13,502 nucleotides of DNA from NCBI GenBank assembly GCA_030039895.1, contig JASHUR010000062.1, forward strand, positions 1 through 13,502. The letters are read 5' to 3'. Of the stretch, positions 1-6,659 are shown piece by piece. How positions within the stretch are numbered: position 1 is the first letter of the stretch; every line of letters begins with the position of its first letter. The stretch is from Acidobacteriaceae bacterium (lineage in GTDB: Bacteria > Acidobacteriota > Terriglobia > Terriglobales > Acidobacteriaceae). Under the pieces are notes generated by a model. That model had not been told where the DNA came from. It made no database searches and saw nothing but the letters and a program-made list of their open reading frames with translations. The position numbers and the translations under genes were made by a program.

Positions 1-126
1 GCAATTCGTCCGCCGATCCGCTGTCCAAGCCGACTGCGCGTGCCTAACAACCTGACACTCTTGATCCCATCAACAGCGAACTGTAGCGCCACACGCCAGG
101 CGGTAAGCTGATATCTGAATCGCATC
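1..126 (+). other. Left edge: probable tail of a truncated upstream gene plus leader
   Basis: In frame 3 the first bases read as a short open stretch (NSSADPLSKPTARA) ending at TAA 45-47. This could be the C-terminus of a gene cut by the window edge, but it is too short to assign. The other two forward frames are also open for a while (stops at 53-55 and 109-111), so the choice of frame is uncertain. The rest (48-126) is the leader of the methyltransferase gene. I see no convincing promoter and no Shine-Dalgarno sequence close to the ATG at 127. In related clusters the upstream gene is often a type III polyketide synthase; that is expectation, not something visible here. Confidence 0.3.
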
Positions 127-852
127 ATGTCCAACGGCTACGTCTCTCCCACGATTGACTTTTCCCGCCGCGCCCATCTCTCCGAGTGGATGGACGAACC
201 GTGCAGCTACGAGGACTTCCGCGACTGCCTGAAGGACCTTGACCGGATCAACCGAATCATCTTCGGCTACAGCCCCACGCTTACCTGGCTTGAACAATAT
301 GCCGACGCCGATGCGCCGCTGCACATCGTGGACGTTGGCTGCGGCGGCGGCGACATGCTTCGCCGCATTGATGCCTGGGCGCAGTCGCGCAATCTTCCCG
401 TCCATCTTGCCGGCATCGACATCAATCCTCACGCCGCGCGCGCAGCCCGCGAATTCTCCAGCCGCTCCAGCCGCATCGAATGGATCACCGGCGACGCCTT
501 TTCCTACGACCCGCCAGTCCCCATCGACCTCGTCATCAGCTCCCTTTTCACGCACCACCTCACCGACTCTGAAATCGTCCGCTTTCTCCAGTGGATGGAC
601 CGCGTCACTACACGCGGCTGGTTCATCAGCGACCTGCACCGCAAGCCAATTCCCTATTACCTCTTCAGCGCGCTGGCCACGCTCATGCGCCCGCACCGCT
701 TCATCCGTCACGACGGACTCATCTCCATCCGCCGGAGCTTCGACCGTGACGACTGGGAAAACTACTGCGCGATCGCCGGGCTCGACCAGAACGGTGTAAA
801 CATCTACACCATGCGCCCGGCGAGGCTCTGCGTCGCGAGGGAGAAGCCATGA
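127..852 (+). CDS. SAM-dependent methyltransferase (class I, polyketide-cluster type)
   Basis: This 241-residue cytosolic protein has the class I Rossmann methyltransferase fold. Motif I is VDVGCGGGD at residues 68-76; an acidic residue for the ribose hydroxyls follows at D98 (GIDIN); motif II/III is TGDAF at 121-125; a post-motif FTHHL lies at 141-145. The N-terminal part (WMDEP, DLDRINRI) resembles small methyltransferases that accompany type III polyketide synthases and FAD oxidoreductases. The substrate is unknown; O- or C-methylation of a lipid-like or polyketide product is inference. The start is ATG 127, because the frame closes at TGA 109-111 and only a CTG lies between; no clear ribosome binding site precedes it. 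Its stop overlaps the next gene's start in ATGA (849-852), which implies translational coupling. The family call is firm, the pathway is not. Confidence 0.88.
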   Translation: MSNGYVSPTIDFSRRAHLSEWMDEPCSYEDFRDCLKDLDRINRIIFGYSPTLTWLEQYADADAPLHIVDVGCGGGDMLRRIDAWAQSRNLPVHLAGIDINPHAARAAREFSSRSSRIEWITGDAFSYDPPVPIDLVISSLFTHHLTDSEIVRFLQWMDRVTTRGWFISDLHRKPIPYYLFSALATLMRPHRFIRHDGLISIRRSFDRDDWENYCAIAGLDQNGVNIYTMRPARLCVAREKP

Positions 853-2000
853 CCACCGCCTCGCAGTCGCATAGCGACGTCTTGATCGTCGGCGGAGGCC
901 CGGCCGGAGCCGCGGCAGCCATCCTCCTTGCGCAGCAAGGCCATGCAGTTCAGATCATCGAGAAAACTCCCGCCGCGCACCACAAGGTCTGCGGCGAATT
1001 CCTCAGCCACGAGGCGCTCAGTTATCTTGAACGACTCGGTGTTGACCTCCCTGCGCTGGGGGCCGCTTCCATTCAACGCCTCCGCCTCGCCGCCGGCCGG
1101 CTTATCACTGAATGCGACCTTCCCTTCCCGGCCATGTCACTCAGCCGCCGTACGCTCGATGAAGCTCTGTTGCAATGCGCTCTAAACGCAGGTGCGACTG
1201 TGCTGCGAGGTTGCCGCGTCGAATCGCTCGCCCGCGCAGGCTCCAACTGGACCGCGCGCCTGAGCAATGGCGATCTGCGTTCGGCCTCCAACGCTTTCCT
1301 CGCCACCGGCAAACACGACCTCGGTGGACACCCTCGCCCTCCAGGGCGCCAGAACGATCTCATCTCCTTCAAGATGTACTATCGCCTGGCGCCAACGCAG
1401 CAAGCTGCGCTCAAGCATCACGTCGAGCTCATCGTCTTTCCCGGCGGATACGCGGGCCTGCAACTCGTTGAGGACGGCACCGCAAACCTGTGCCTGCTTG
1501 TCAGCCGCAAGCAGTTGCATGCATGCGGAGGCACGTGGAACGGGCTTATCGCCCACATTCTGCGCAGCTCGCAGTTCCTCTGCGAGCGACTGCACCAGGC
1601 CACCCCTCAATTGGAAAAGCCTCTTGCCCTCTCGTCTATTCCTTATGGACTCTTGCAACAACATGCATCCGACGGCCTCTTCCGGCTCGGCGATCAGGCT
1701 GCCGTCATCCCGTCTTTTTCAGGAGACGGCATGTCCATCGCCCTGCATAGCGCACATGTTGCTGCACGGATCTTTCTCACTGGAGGCAATGCAGATTCCT
1801 ATCAACATCGGCTTGCCCGTGAGCTCAGCTATTCTGTCTCAGTGGCCACAGCCGTCTCACGTTCGGTCATCGCCAGTCCTGGTTTGGTACATCTGGCTCG
1901 ACTCTGTCCTCCTGTTTTGCGTCAAATAGCAAGAGGCACTCGTGTGCCCACATACGCGATGCTGGAAAGCGCCCACCCTGTAACTGGAGTAACGAATTGA
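849..2000 (+). CDS. FAD-dependent oxidoreductase, geranylgeranyl-reductase-like family
   Basis: This 383-residue flavoprotein has an N-terminal FAD-binding Rossmann motif (VLIVGGGPAG, residues 11-20) with an acidic residue at the end of strand 2 (E39). The family signature KVCGEFLS lies at 46-53, a conserved Arg/Asp segment (SLSRRTLDEALL) at 97-108, and the second FAD motif (RLGDQAAVIPSFSGDGMS) at 279-296. This layout matches the geranylgeranyl reductase/PHBH-like group, which reduces isoprenoid double bonds or hydroxylates aromatics. Together with the upstream methyltransferase it probably tailors a polyketide, quinone or isoprenoid; the substrate cannot be read from sequence. The start ATG 849 overlaps the preceding stop, and a purine-rich GAGGGAGA (837-844) gives a good ribosome binding site. 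The stop overlaps the next gene's TTG start. Confidence 0.88.
   Translation: MTTASQSHSDVLIVGGGPAGAAAAILLAQQGHAVQIIEKTPAAHHKVCGEFLSHEALSYLERLGVDLPALGAASIQRLRLAAGRLITECDLPFPAMSLSRRTLDEALLQCALNAGATVLRGCRVESLARAGSNWTARLSNGDLRSASNAFLATGKHDLGGHPRPPGRQNDLISFKMYYRLAPTQQAALKHHVELIVFPGGYAGLQLVEDGTANLCLLVSRKQLHACGGTWNGLIAHILRSSQFLCERLHQATPQLEKPLALSSIPYGLLQQHASDGLFRLGDQAAVIPSFSGDGMSIALHSAHVAARIFLTGGNADSYQHRLARELSYSVSVATAVSRSVIASPGLVHLARLCPPVLRQIARGTRVPTYAMLESAHPVTGVTN
1985..1989 (+). promoter_or_regulatory. Ribosome binding site supporting a TTG start
   Basis: TGGAG lies 7 nt before TTG 1997, inside the last codons of the FAD oxidoreductase gene. It fixes TTG as the start of the DUF2147 gene: no ATG or GTG in that frame would leave a complete signal peptide. 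Confidence 0.6.
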
Positions 2001-2434
2001 AATACATCGCGATCCTTGCGCTCTCTGCGCTACTCACAACGGCAGCCCAGGCCTTGAGCAAAGGCGTCCTCGGCGAATGGGTAACGCCCGACGGATCCAC
2101 GGTCAGCATTTATCGCTGTGGCTCCGACGTATGCGCGAAGATCGCCGCCGTCAGCAGCCGAGCGCCGTCGCGGGTCGATACAGAGAATCCTGACCCCAGG
2201 GAGCGCAAGCGCCCTCTATGCGGACTCGAGATCGGCCACGGCTTCCGCCTTACCAGCCCTGACCATGCCGAAGGCGGTCACATCTATGACCCTGAATCCG
2301 GCAACACCTACAGCGGATGGATGACCAGCAACGGTAACACACTCCGGCTGCGCGGTTACGTCGGCATCTCGATCTTCGGGCGCACTGAAACCTGGACGCG
2401 CGCGCAACACGATGTCACCTCCTGCCGTGCCTGA
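1997..2434 (+). CDS. Exported DUF2147 domain protein
   Basis: This 145-residue protein has a classical signal peptide: a short basic start (MK), a hydrophobic core at residues 4-17, and a likely cleavage after A19 (AQA then LS). The mature part shows DUF2147 hallmarks in order: GEWVTPDG (26-33), VSIYRCGSDVCAKI with two cysteines (C41, C46), the D..NPDPRERKRPLCG segment (61-76), IYDPESGNTYSG (97-107) and LRGYVGISIFGRTETW (118-133). DUF2147 proteins are small periplasmic or secreted beta-rich proteins of unknown biochemical role. The gene starts at TTG in a TTGA overlap with the preceding stop and has a good ribosome binding site, so it is co-translated with two tailoring enzymes. That is an unusual partnership. 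C41/C46/C75/C143 could form disulphides after export. Confidence 0.85.
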   Translation: MKYIAILALSALLTTAAQALSKGVLGEWVTPDGSTVSIYRCGSDVCAKIAAVSSRAPSRVDTENPDPRERKRPLCGLEIGHGFRLTSPDHAEGGHIYDPESGNTYSGWMTSNGNTLRLRGYVGISIFGRTETWTRAQHDVTSCRA

Positions 2435-2448
2435 CTCGCGCCGCTCTG

Positions 2449-3594
2449 TTACTGCTCGCTCAGCACGACCGGCTGCGCATCGGCGTTCAGCCCCAGCGCC
2501 TTCAGCGTAGCGTCATCCGGAGTGATCTCCGTCGCAGTCCGCGTCACAATGCCGAAGTTGCCGCGATAGTCCCACATGGCCCAGCCTATGTGATTGGCCT
2601 CCAGCGCCGTCCGCACATCATGGATCCAGCGGCCGCGCGAGGCAGGTGGGGCCGTCTCGCGGTATACGCCAAACTCGTCGCAGATCAGCGGAACATTTCG
2701 CTCTCGCGCCCAGGCCGCCGCAAAGGCAATGCGCCCTGCAATGCCTTGCGCGTTCCAGTCGCCAATGCTGTACTCGTACAGCTCGTACCGCGCCAGGTCG
2801 CCGGGCACATTCTTCATCTGCACAGTCAAATCAGCAGGCGTCGCCGGATAGGGAATGTTCTGATAAAAAATCCAGTTGTCCGCGCCCCATGACGCACCCT
2901 GATGCGTGAACTCATGCGGATCGTAAAAGTGAAAGTTGTAGATCACATTCGCATCGGGCAGCGGCTCCAGTTGGAGCAGATCGGGCAGGTTGGAATAGTT
3001 CGCCGCCGTCGCAACAATCGTGTGGTACGGATCGATTTGCCGGATCGCCTCATCCACGCGGGCCTGTATCCCCATCCAGCGATAAGGATCGTGCACCTCC
3101 GGCTCATTCATCAGCTCGTAGAAGATGCGCGCATGGTCCTGCTCCACGAAGTGCGTGGCCAGAATGCGCCATAGCTGCACGTAATCGTCCACACCGCGCT
3201 CTGTGTCCAGGTTCTGTTTGAACTGATCATTGGGAAAAACGCACAGCAACACCTCAAGATGGTTCGCCAGCGCCTCTTGGACTGCATGGTCCAGCTCCGT
3301 CAGCGCTGCTGGGTCGGCCGGCCCCACCTCGCCATGCCGCTCAATCAGCGACGGTTCGACGCCCAGGCGCACAAAGTCGAAGCCCATCGCGTGAATTGTC
3401 TTCAGGTCGCTTGCATTCGTATAGCTGGCTATGTGCTGCGGAGAGAGATCGCGTGAGCTCGCAAACCACCCCGACAGGTTGATTCCATGCTTCAGGGTCG
3501 CTGCACGCTCAAACGCCACACTTTGAGCTTTAACTACCTGAAATGCAGTGAGAAAGAGCAATGCCGAAAAAAGCACCTTCCTGCTTGCGCCCAT
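2449..3594 (-). CDS. Secreted glycoside hydrolase family 5 (cellulase/mannanase type)
   Basis: This 381-residue protein has a signal peptide (residues 1-23, cleavage after VKA) followed by one GH5 TIM barrel and no visible carbohydrate-binding module. Clan GH-A landmarks are present: R76 (FVRLG), the acid/base E164 in ELMNEP (160-165), H222 and Y224 in FHFYDP (221-226), the nucleophile E307 in CDEFG (305-309) and a substrate-stacking W341 (AMWDYRGNFG). It should hydrolyse beta-1,4-linked glucan or mannan outside the cytoplasm; the exact substrate cannot be told from sequence. ATG 3594 is preceded by an ideal AAGGAGG (3600-3606), 5 nt away. It diverges from a LacI-type regulator and shares with it a candidate operator at 3641-3656, so sugar-induced derepression is likely. 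Its 3' end faces the DUF2147 gene across only 14 bp. Confidence 0.92.
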   Translation of the reverse strand: MGASRKVLFSALLFLTAFQVVKAQSVAFERAATLKHGINLSGWFASSRDLSPQHIASYTNASDLKTIHAMGFDFVRLGVEPSLIERHGEVGPADPAALTELDHAVQEALANHLEVLLCVFPNDQFKQNLDTERGVDDYVQLWRILATHFVEQDHARIFYELMNEPEVHDPYRWMGIQARVDEAIRQIDPYHTIVATAANYSNLPDLLQLEPLPDANVIYNFHFYDPHEFTHQGASWGADNWIFYQNIPYPATPADLTVQMKNVPGDLARYELYEYSIGDWNAQGIAGRIAFAAAWARERNVPLICDEFGVYRETAPPASRGRWIHDVRTALEANHIGWAMWDYRGNFGIVTRTATEITPDDATLKALGLNADAQPVVLSEQ

Positions 3595-3640
3595 TTCATC
3601 CTCCTTATGCCAGTTTCTCGTTCCTTACCATGGATTGTTT

Positions 3641-3656
3641 GTGTTAACGTTTTCAT
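3641..3656. promoter_or_regulatory. LacI/GalR-family operator between GH5 and lacI-type genes
   Basis: TGTTAACGTTTTCA (3642-3655) fits the LacI/GalR/CcpA-type consensus TGnnAACGTTnnCA at every fixed position, with the central CG typical of the family. It lies about 50 bp from the regulator's ATG and about 50 bp from the GH5 ATG, a position suited to repressing both divergent promoters. The neighbouring regulator is the obvious ligand. No clear -35/-10 pair is recognisable on either side. Confidence 0.75.
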
Positions 3657-3698
3657 CGTCTCACGGACCCCGGTAAAACCGCTGCGCGAAGGCGCTCT

Positions 3699-4754
3699 AT
3701 GACCCGCAAGCCTACTATCAAGGATGTAGCCCGCCTGGCCGGTGTAGGCCCCATGACCGTCTCGCGCCTGCTCAATCAGTCGGCCGGCGTTTCCGAAGAA
3801 GCTGCCGCGCGAATCTACAGCGCCATTGCACAGCTCGGGTATCGTCCCAACGAAATGGCGCGGGCCTTGCGCGGACAAAAATCCAGCACCATTGGCATTA
3901 TCGTCCCCTATCTTTATGATCCCTTCTTCGCCATGTGCGCGCATGCTGTCAGCACAGTCGCGAGGGAAAAAGGCTACTCCGTCATCCTCACCACATCGGA
4001 TGAGGACCCCGAGCTTGAGTACGTTGAGGCCCAGTCCATGCTGCGCCGCCATGTCGACGGCCTCATCGTCATTCCTTCAAGCCAGGACGGCACTCGTCTC
4101 TGCCTGCCCGAGTTCCAGTCCACACACATCGTCGCCCTCGACCGGCCCCTGCCGGACCGCCGCTTCAGCTCCATCGTGGTGGAAAACCGCGCCGGGGCCG
4201 AGCGCGCCGTCACGCACCTTATCACTGCGCACGGCCATAGGCGCATCGCCGTTGCCGCACTGGACGAGCGGCTTTATACCTTCCGCGCACGCGTCGACGG
4301 CTACGCGCAGGCCATGCGGCAGGCCGGGCTGGAGCCCCTCCCGGTCATATTGTGCCCTGCGCCTGATCAGGCAGCTGCCAACCTTCACCGCGTCCTCCGT
4401 GGACCCAATACGCCGACTGCTATCTTCACTACCAACGGTCTCACCACTCGTTTCATCTTCAAGGCGCTGGTTGATTCGGGCACGCGCATACCGGAAGACC
4501 TGGCGCTTGTGGCCTTCGACGACTTCGATCTGGCCGAGCTTCTTGAGCCGCAACTCTCCGTGATTCGCCAGCCAGCCATGAAGATGGGCAGCACAGCGGC
4601 AAACCTGCTCTTTGACAGAATGGGGGATGGCGCACAGGTCAGCCAGGGTGTCCGGCTTGTGCTGCCTGTCGAATGGGTTCCACGCCGCTCCTGCGGCTGC
4701 AACCCCTCAGCGGTGGCGGAGCTTGTCCCACAATCGCATCGCCAGGCCGTCTGA
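3699..4754 (+). CDS. LacI/GalR-family transcriptional regulator
   Basis: This 351-residue DNA-binding protein has the family layout. The N-terminal helix-turn-helix is TIKDVARLAGVGPMTVSRLL (6-25), with hinge helix YRPNEMARALR (48-58). A periplasmic-binding-protein-like sugar domain follows from about residue 64 (IGIIVPYLYDPFF) to about 335. It probably binds a mono- or oligosaccharide released by the adjacent GH5 enzyme and releases the operator at 3641-3656, which would also make it autoregulated; this is inference from position. ATG 3699 has a GAAGG ribosome binding site 6 nt upstream. The C-terminal tail after RRSCGCNP carries extra residues (to QSHRQAV) encoded within the 48-bp tail-to-tail overlap with motB. 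Confidence 0.93.
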   Translation: MTRKPTIKDVARLAGVGPMTVSRLLNQSAGVSEEAAARIYSAIAQLGYRPNEMARALRGQKSSTIGIIVPYLYDPFFAMCAHAVSTVAREKGYSVILTTSDEDPELEYVEAQSMLRRHVDGLIVIPSSQDGTRLCLPEFQSTHIVALDRPLPDRRFSSIVVENRAGAERAVTHLITAHGHRRIAVAALDERLYTFRARVDGYAQAMRQAGLEPLPVILCPAPDQAAANLHRVLRGPNTPTAIFTTNGLTTRFIFKALVDSGTRIPEDLALVAFDDFDLAELLEPQLSVIRQPAMKMGSTAANLLFDRMGDGAQVSQGVRLVLPVEWVPRRSCGCNPSAVAELVPQSHRQAV

Positions 4755-5615
4755 GCGCCCCGTCTTACTCGCAGCCGGTGGAGTTGAAGGCGAGGGCTTC
4801 GCGTGGGCGGTCACACCTGCTTCCTGAGACGCAGCCTTTGTTTGGACCGCAATCTGCGCCCCACTGCTTGTACCAGCGGCCTCTTCCTTGGGCATCGCAT
4901 CCAGATACTGCACAATCAGTGTGATTCTGCGGTTCGAAGGGTCATACGGATTGCTCGGCACGCGCAGCATCTGGTCCGCATAGCCGCGCACCTGCGAAAC
5001 TTGATTCGGACGCAACCCTTCTGCCTGCATCAGGCGCCGCGCTGCATTGGCACGGTCTGTCGAAAGGTCCCAATTGCTATAACCGGCGTGCCCGCTATAG
5101 GGCCGCGCATCCGTGTGGCCCTCAATCATAATGCGGTTCGGCACCTTGCCCAGTTCGCGCGCAAGCACGGTCAAAATCTCTCGCCCGTTTGTGTTCAGCA
5201 CCGCGCTTCCCGTCTCAAAAAAGCTTCCGTCCTTTGTTTCCAGCAGCTCGATCCGTAACCCCTCGGGCGTCACCGTAATCTCAATCTGGTTCGACAGCGA
5301 CTTCAGATTATTCAGCGCGTGCACTTTCTGCTCCAGCCGCGCCTTCAGGTCCTTGATGTTGTCCTTTGTAATGGGCAGATTGTCCGCGCTGCCCGCTCGG
5401 TCCGTGCCCGTAAGTGTCGAACGGCCCAGCGGATCATTGAAGTATCCGGCCACCGCCTTGCGCACGCTCGGACTGGTGTTCATCAGCCACAGAACAATGA
5501 ACAGCGACATCATCGCCGTCACAAAGTCTGCGTAGGCCACCTTCCAGGCGCCTCCGTGGTGGCCGGCATGCGCCCTGGTCTTCTTGACCACAACAATGGT
5601 CTTCGGCTTGGACAC
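4707..5615 (-). CDS. motB: Flagellar motor stator protein MotB
   Basis: This 302-residue inner-membrane protein forms the ion-conducting, peptidoglycan-anchored stator with MotA. The cytoplasmic N-terminus is basic. One membrane helix (about residues 28-46) carries the proton-binding Asp at D30 in YADFVTAMM, equivalent to E. coli D32. A plug-like segment follows (about 50-65). The OmpA-like peptidoglycan-binding domain covers about 130-237, with EGHTDARPY at 165-173, the NWDLSTDRANAARR helix at 181-194 and NRRI at 228-231. A low-complexity Ala/Ser/Pro tail of about 60 residues ends in a basic segment (RLWDKLRHR) encoded in the overlap with the lacI-type gene. The start is GTG 5615; upstream the frame closes at motA's own TAG (5619-5621), leaving 3 bp between the genes, so they are translated together. 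Confidence 0.95.
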   Translation of the reverse strand: MSKPKTIVVVKKTRAHAGHHGGAWKVAYADFVTAMMSLFIVLWLMNTSPSVRKAVAGYFNDPLGRSTLTGTDRAGSADNLPITKDNIKDLKARLEQKVHALNNLKSLSNQIEITVTPEGLRIELLETKDGSFFETGSAVLNTNGREILTVLARELGKVPNRIMIEGHTDARPYSGHAGYSNWDLSTDRANAARRLMQAEGLRPNQVSQVRGYADQMLRVPSNPYDPSNRRITLIVQYLDAMPKEEAAGTSSGAQIAVQTKAASQEAGVTAHAKPSPSTPPAASKTGRSDGLAMRLWDKLRHR

Positions 5616-5618
5616 TGC

Positions 5619-6509
5619 CTAAGCCGCCTTCTCGTCCGGCCGGCCGCCTTCCCCATCCCTGCTGCCGTGGCACGCGGCCTCAACCTCGCTGAAGGAAGGC
5701 CTCACATGCAGGGGTATCGCCCGCCGTGCCATCTCCACCGCATGCAGCGGCGCGTTGCCCTTGATAAAGGAGATCATCAGCACGCGCAGCACATACAAAA
5801 ATGCGTGCTCTTCTTCCGCCTCCTTATTCATAAACGAGCCGACCGGCCCCACCAGCCCGTAGCACAACAGAATGCCCAGAAACGTCCCCACCAGTGCCGC
5901 CGCAACCTTGTGCCCGATTTCCGTTGCCGGTCCGCCCAGCGCGCCCATCGTGATCACCACGCCCAGCACCGCGGCCACAATGCCCAGCCCTGGAAGCGAA
6001 TCGGCCACTGTCGTGAGCGCCGCCACCGGCTGGTGCGCGCACCGGTGCTGCACCTCCATATCCAGGTCCATCATCTGGTCCAGGTCAAACGCTTCCACGC
6101 CGCCCGTCACCGCCATCCGCATCGTGTCGCACACAAAGTTGCGCGTGGCCTCGTCGTGCAGGAAATGCGGGTGTTCCTTGAATATCGGGCTCTCGGCCGG
6201 CTGCTCGATATCGGCCTCGATTGATAGCATCCCGGCCCGCCGCACCTTGTTCAGCAGCTCGTACATCATCGTCAGCATGGAAACGTAGCGCGCTTTCGTG
6301 TAATGCGACTTGCCGAAAATGCCCAGCGCCGACGAAAAAATCGATTTCAGAATATGCAGCGGGTTCGCAATCAGCAGTGTCCCCAGCCCCGCGCCCGCAA
6401 TAATCAGAAACTCCGCCGGCTGCACCAGAACGGCAATGTGCCCCTTCTCCATCAGGAAGCCGCCAATCACGGCCCCAAAGACCAGCAGAATTCCAACGAT
6501 GGCAAACAT
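5619..6509 (-). CDS. motA: Flagellar motor stator protein MotA
   Basis: This 296-residue integral membrane protein matches the E. coli-type MotA length (295). Four membrane segments are visible at about 2-20, 31-49, 170-192 and 203-224. The residues essential for torque and proton flow fall at the same numbers as in E. coli: R90 and E98 in the cytoplasmic loop (KVRRAGMLSIEAD), P173 (SLPGLGIVAAV) and P222 (GPVGSF). It assembles 5:2 with MotB into the proton-driven stator. ATG 6509 has AAGGGG (6520-6525) upstream. A sigma-28 promoter at 6609-6635 precedes it by about 100 bp. The 3-bp gap to motB indicates a motAB operon. Confidence 0.96.
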   Translation of the reverse strand: MFAIVGILLVFGAVIGGFLMEKGHIAVLVQPAEFLIIAGAGLGTLLIANPLHILKSIFSSALGIFGKSHYTKARYVSMLTMMYELLNKVRRAGMLSIEADIEQPAESPIFKEHPHFLHDEATRNFVCDTMRMAVTGGVEAFDLDQMMDLDMEVQHRCAHQPVAALTTVADSLPGLGIVAAVLGVVITMGALGGPATEIGHKVAAALVGTFLGILLCYGLVGPVGSFMNKEAEEEHAFLYVLRVLMISFIKGNAPLHAVEMARRAIPLHVRPSFSEVEAACHGSRDGEGGRPDEKAA

Positions 6510-6608
6510 CTGCGCTCTTCCCCTTAACGTCTGGCGAAATCAATGGACACCTCACCTCACGCGCAATGGTCGCCCGGAAACAGGGTGGGGCAGAAGTGTC
6601 TGTCCCGT

Positions 6609-6635
6609 CTATCGGCGGCTGGGAGAGCAGCTTTA
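6609..6635 (-). promoter_or_regulatory. Sigma-28 (FliA) promoter of motAB
   Basis: On the minus strand the -35 element TAAAGCTG (6628-6635) is followed by exactly 11 nt and the -10 element GCCGATAG (6609-6616). The enterobacterial sigma-28 consensus is TAAAGTTT-N11-GCCGATAA, so TAAAG and GCCGATA match completely at correct spacing. The transcript would begin near 6602, with a leader of about 90 nt before motA. It sits in the 150-bp gap just after the histidine kinase stop codon (6660), so motAB can be transcribed independently of the upstream genes. Confidence 0.85.
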
Positions 6636-6659
6636 TTTTTGTTTGGAGGCGGCTTCGAG

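Noticed and set aside
5319..6224. 301-codon plus-strand open frame over motA/motB
   Set aside because: Rich in His/Arg with no domain; an antisense shadow produced by the codon bias of the real motAB genes.
6581..6610. Stretch GGGTGGGGCAG...CTGTCCC before motA, resembling dispersed intergenic repeats of acidobacterial genomes
   Set aside because: Only one imperfect copy is visible in the window and no clean stem forms, so a repeat family cannot be supported.
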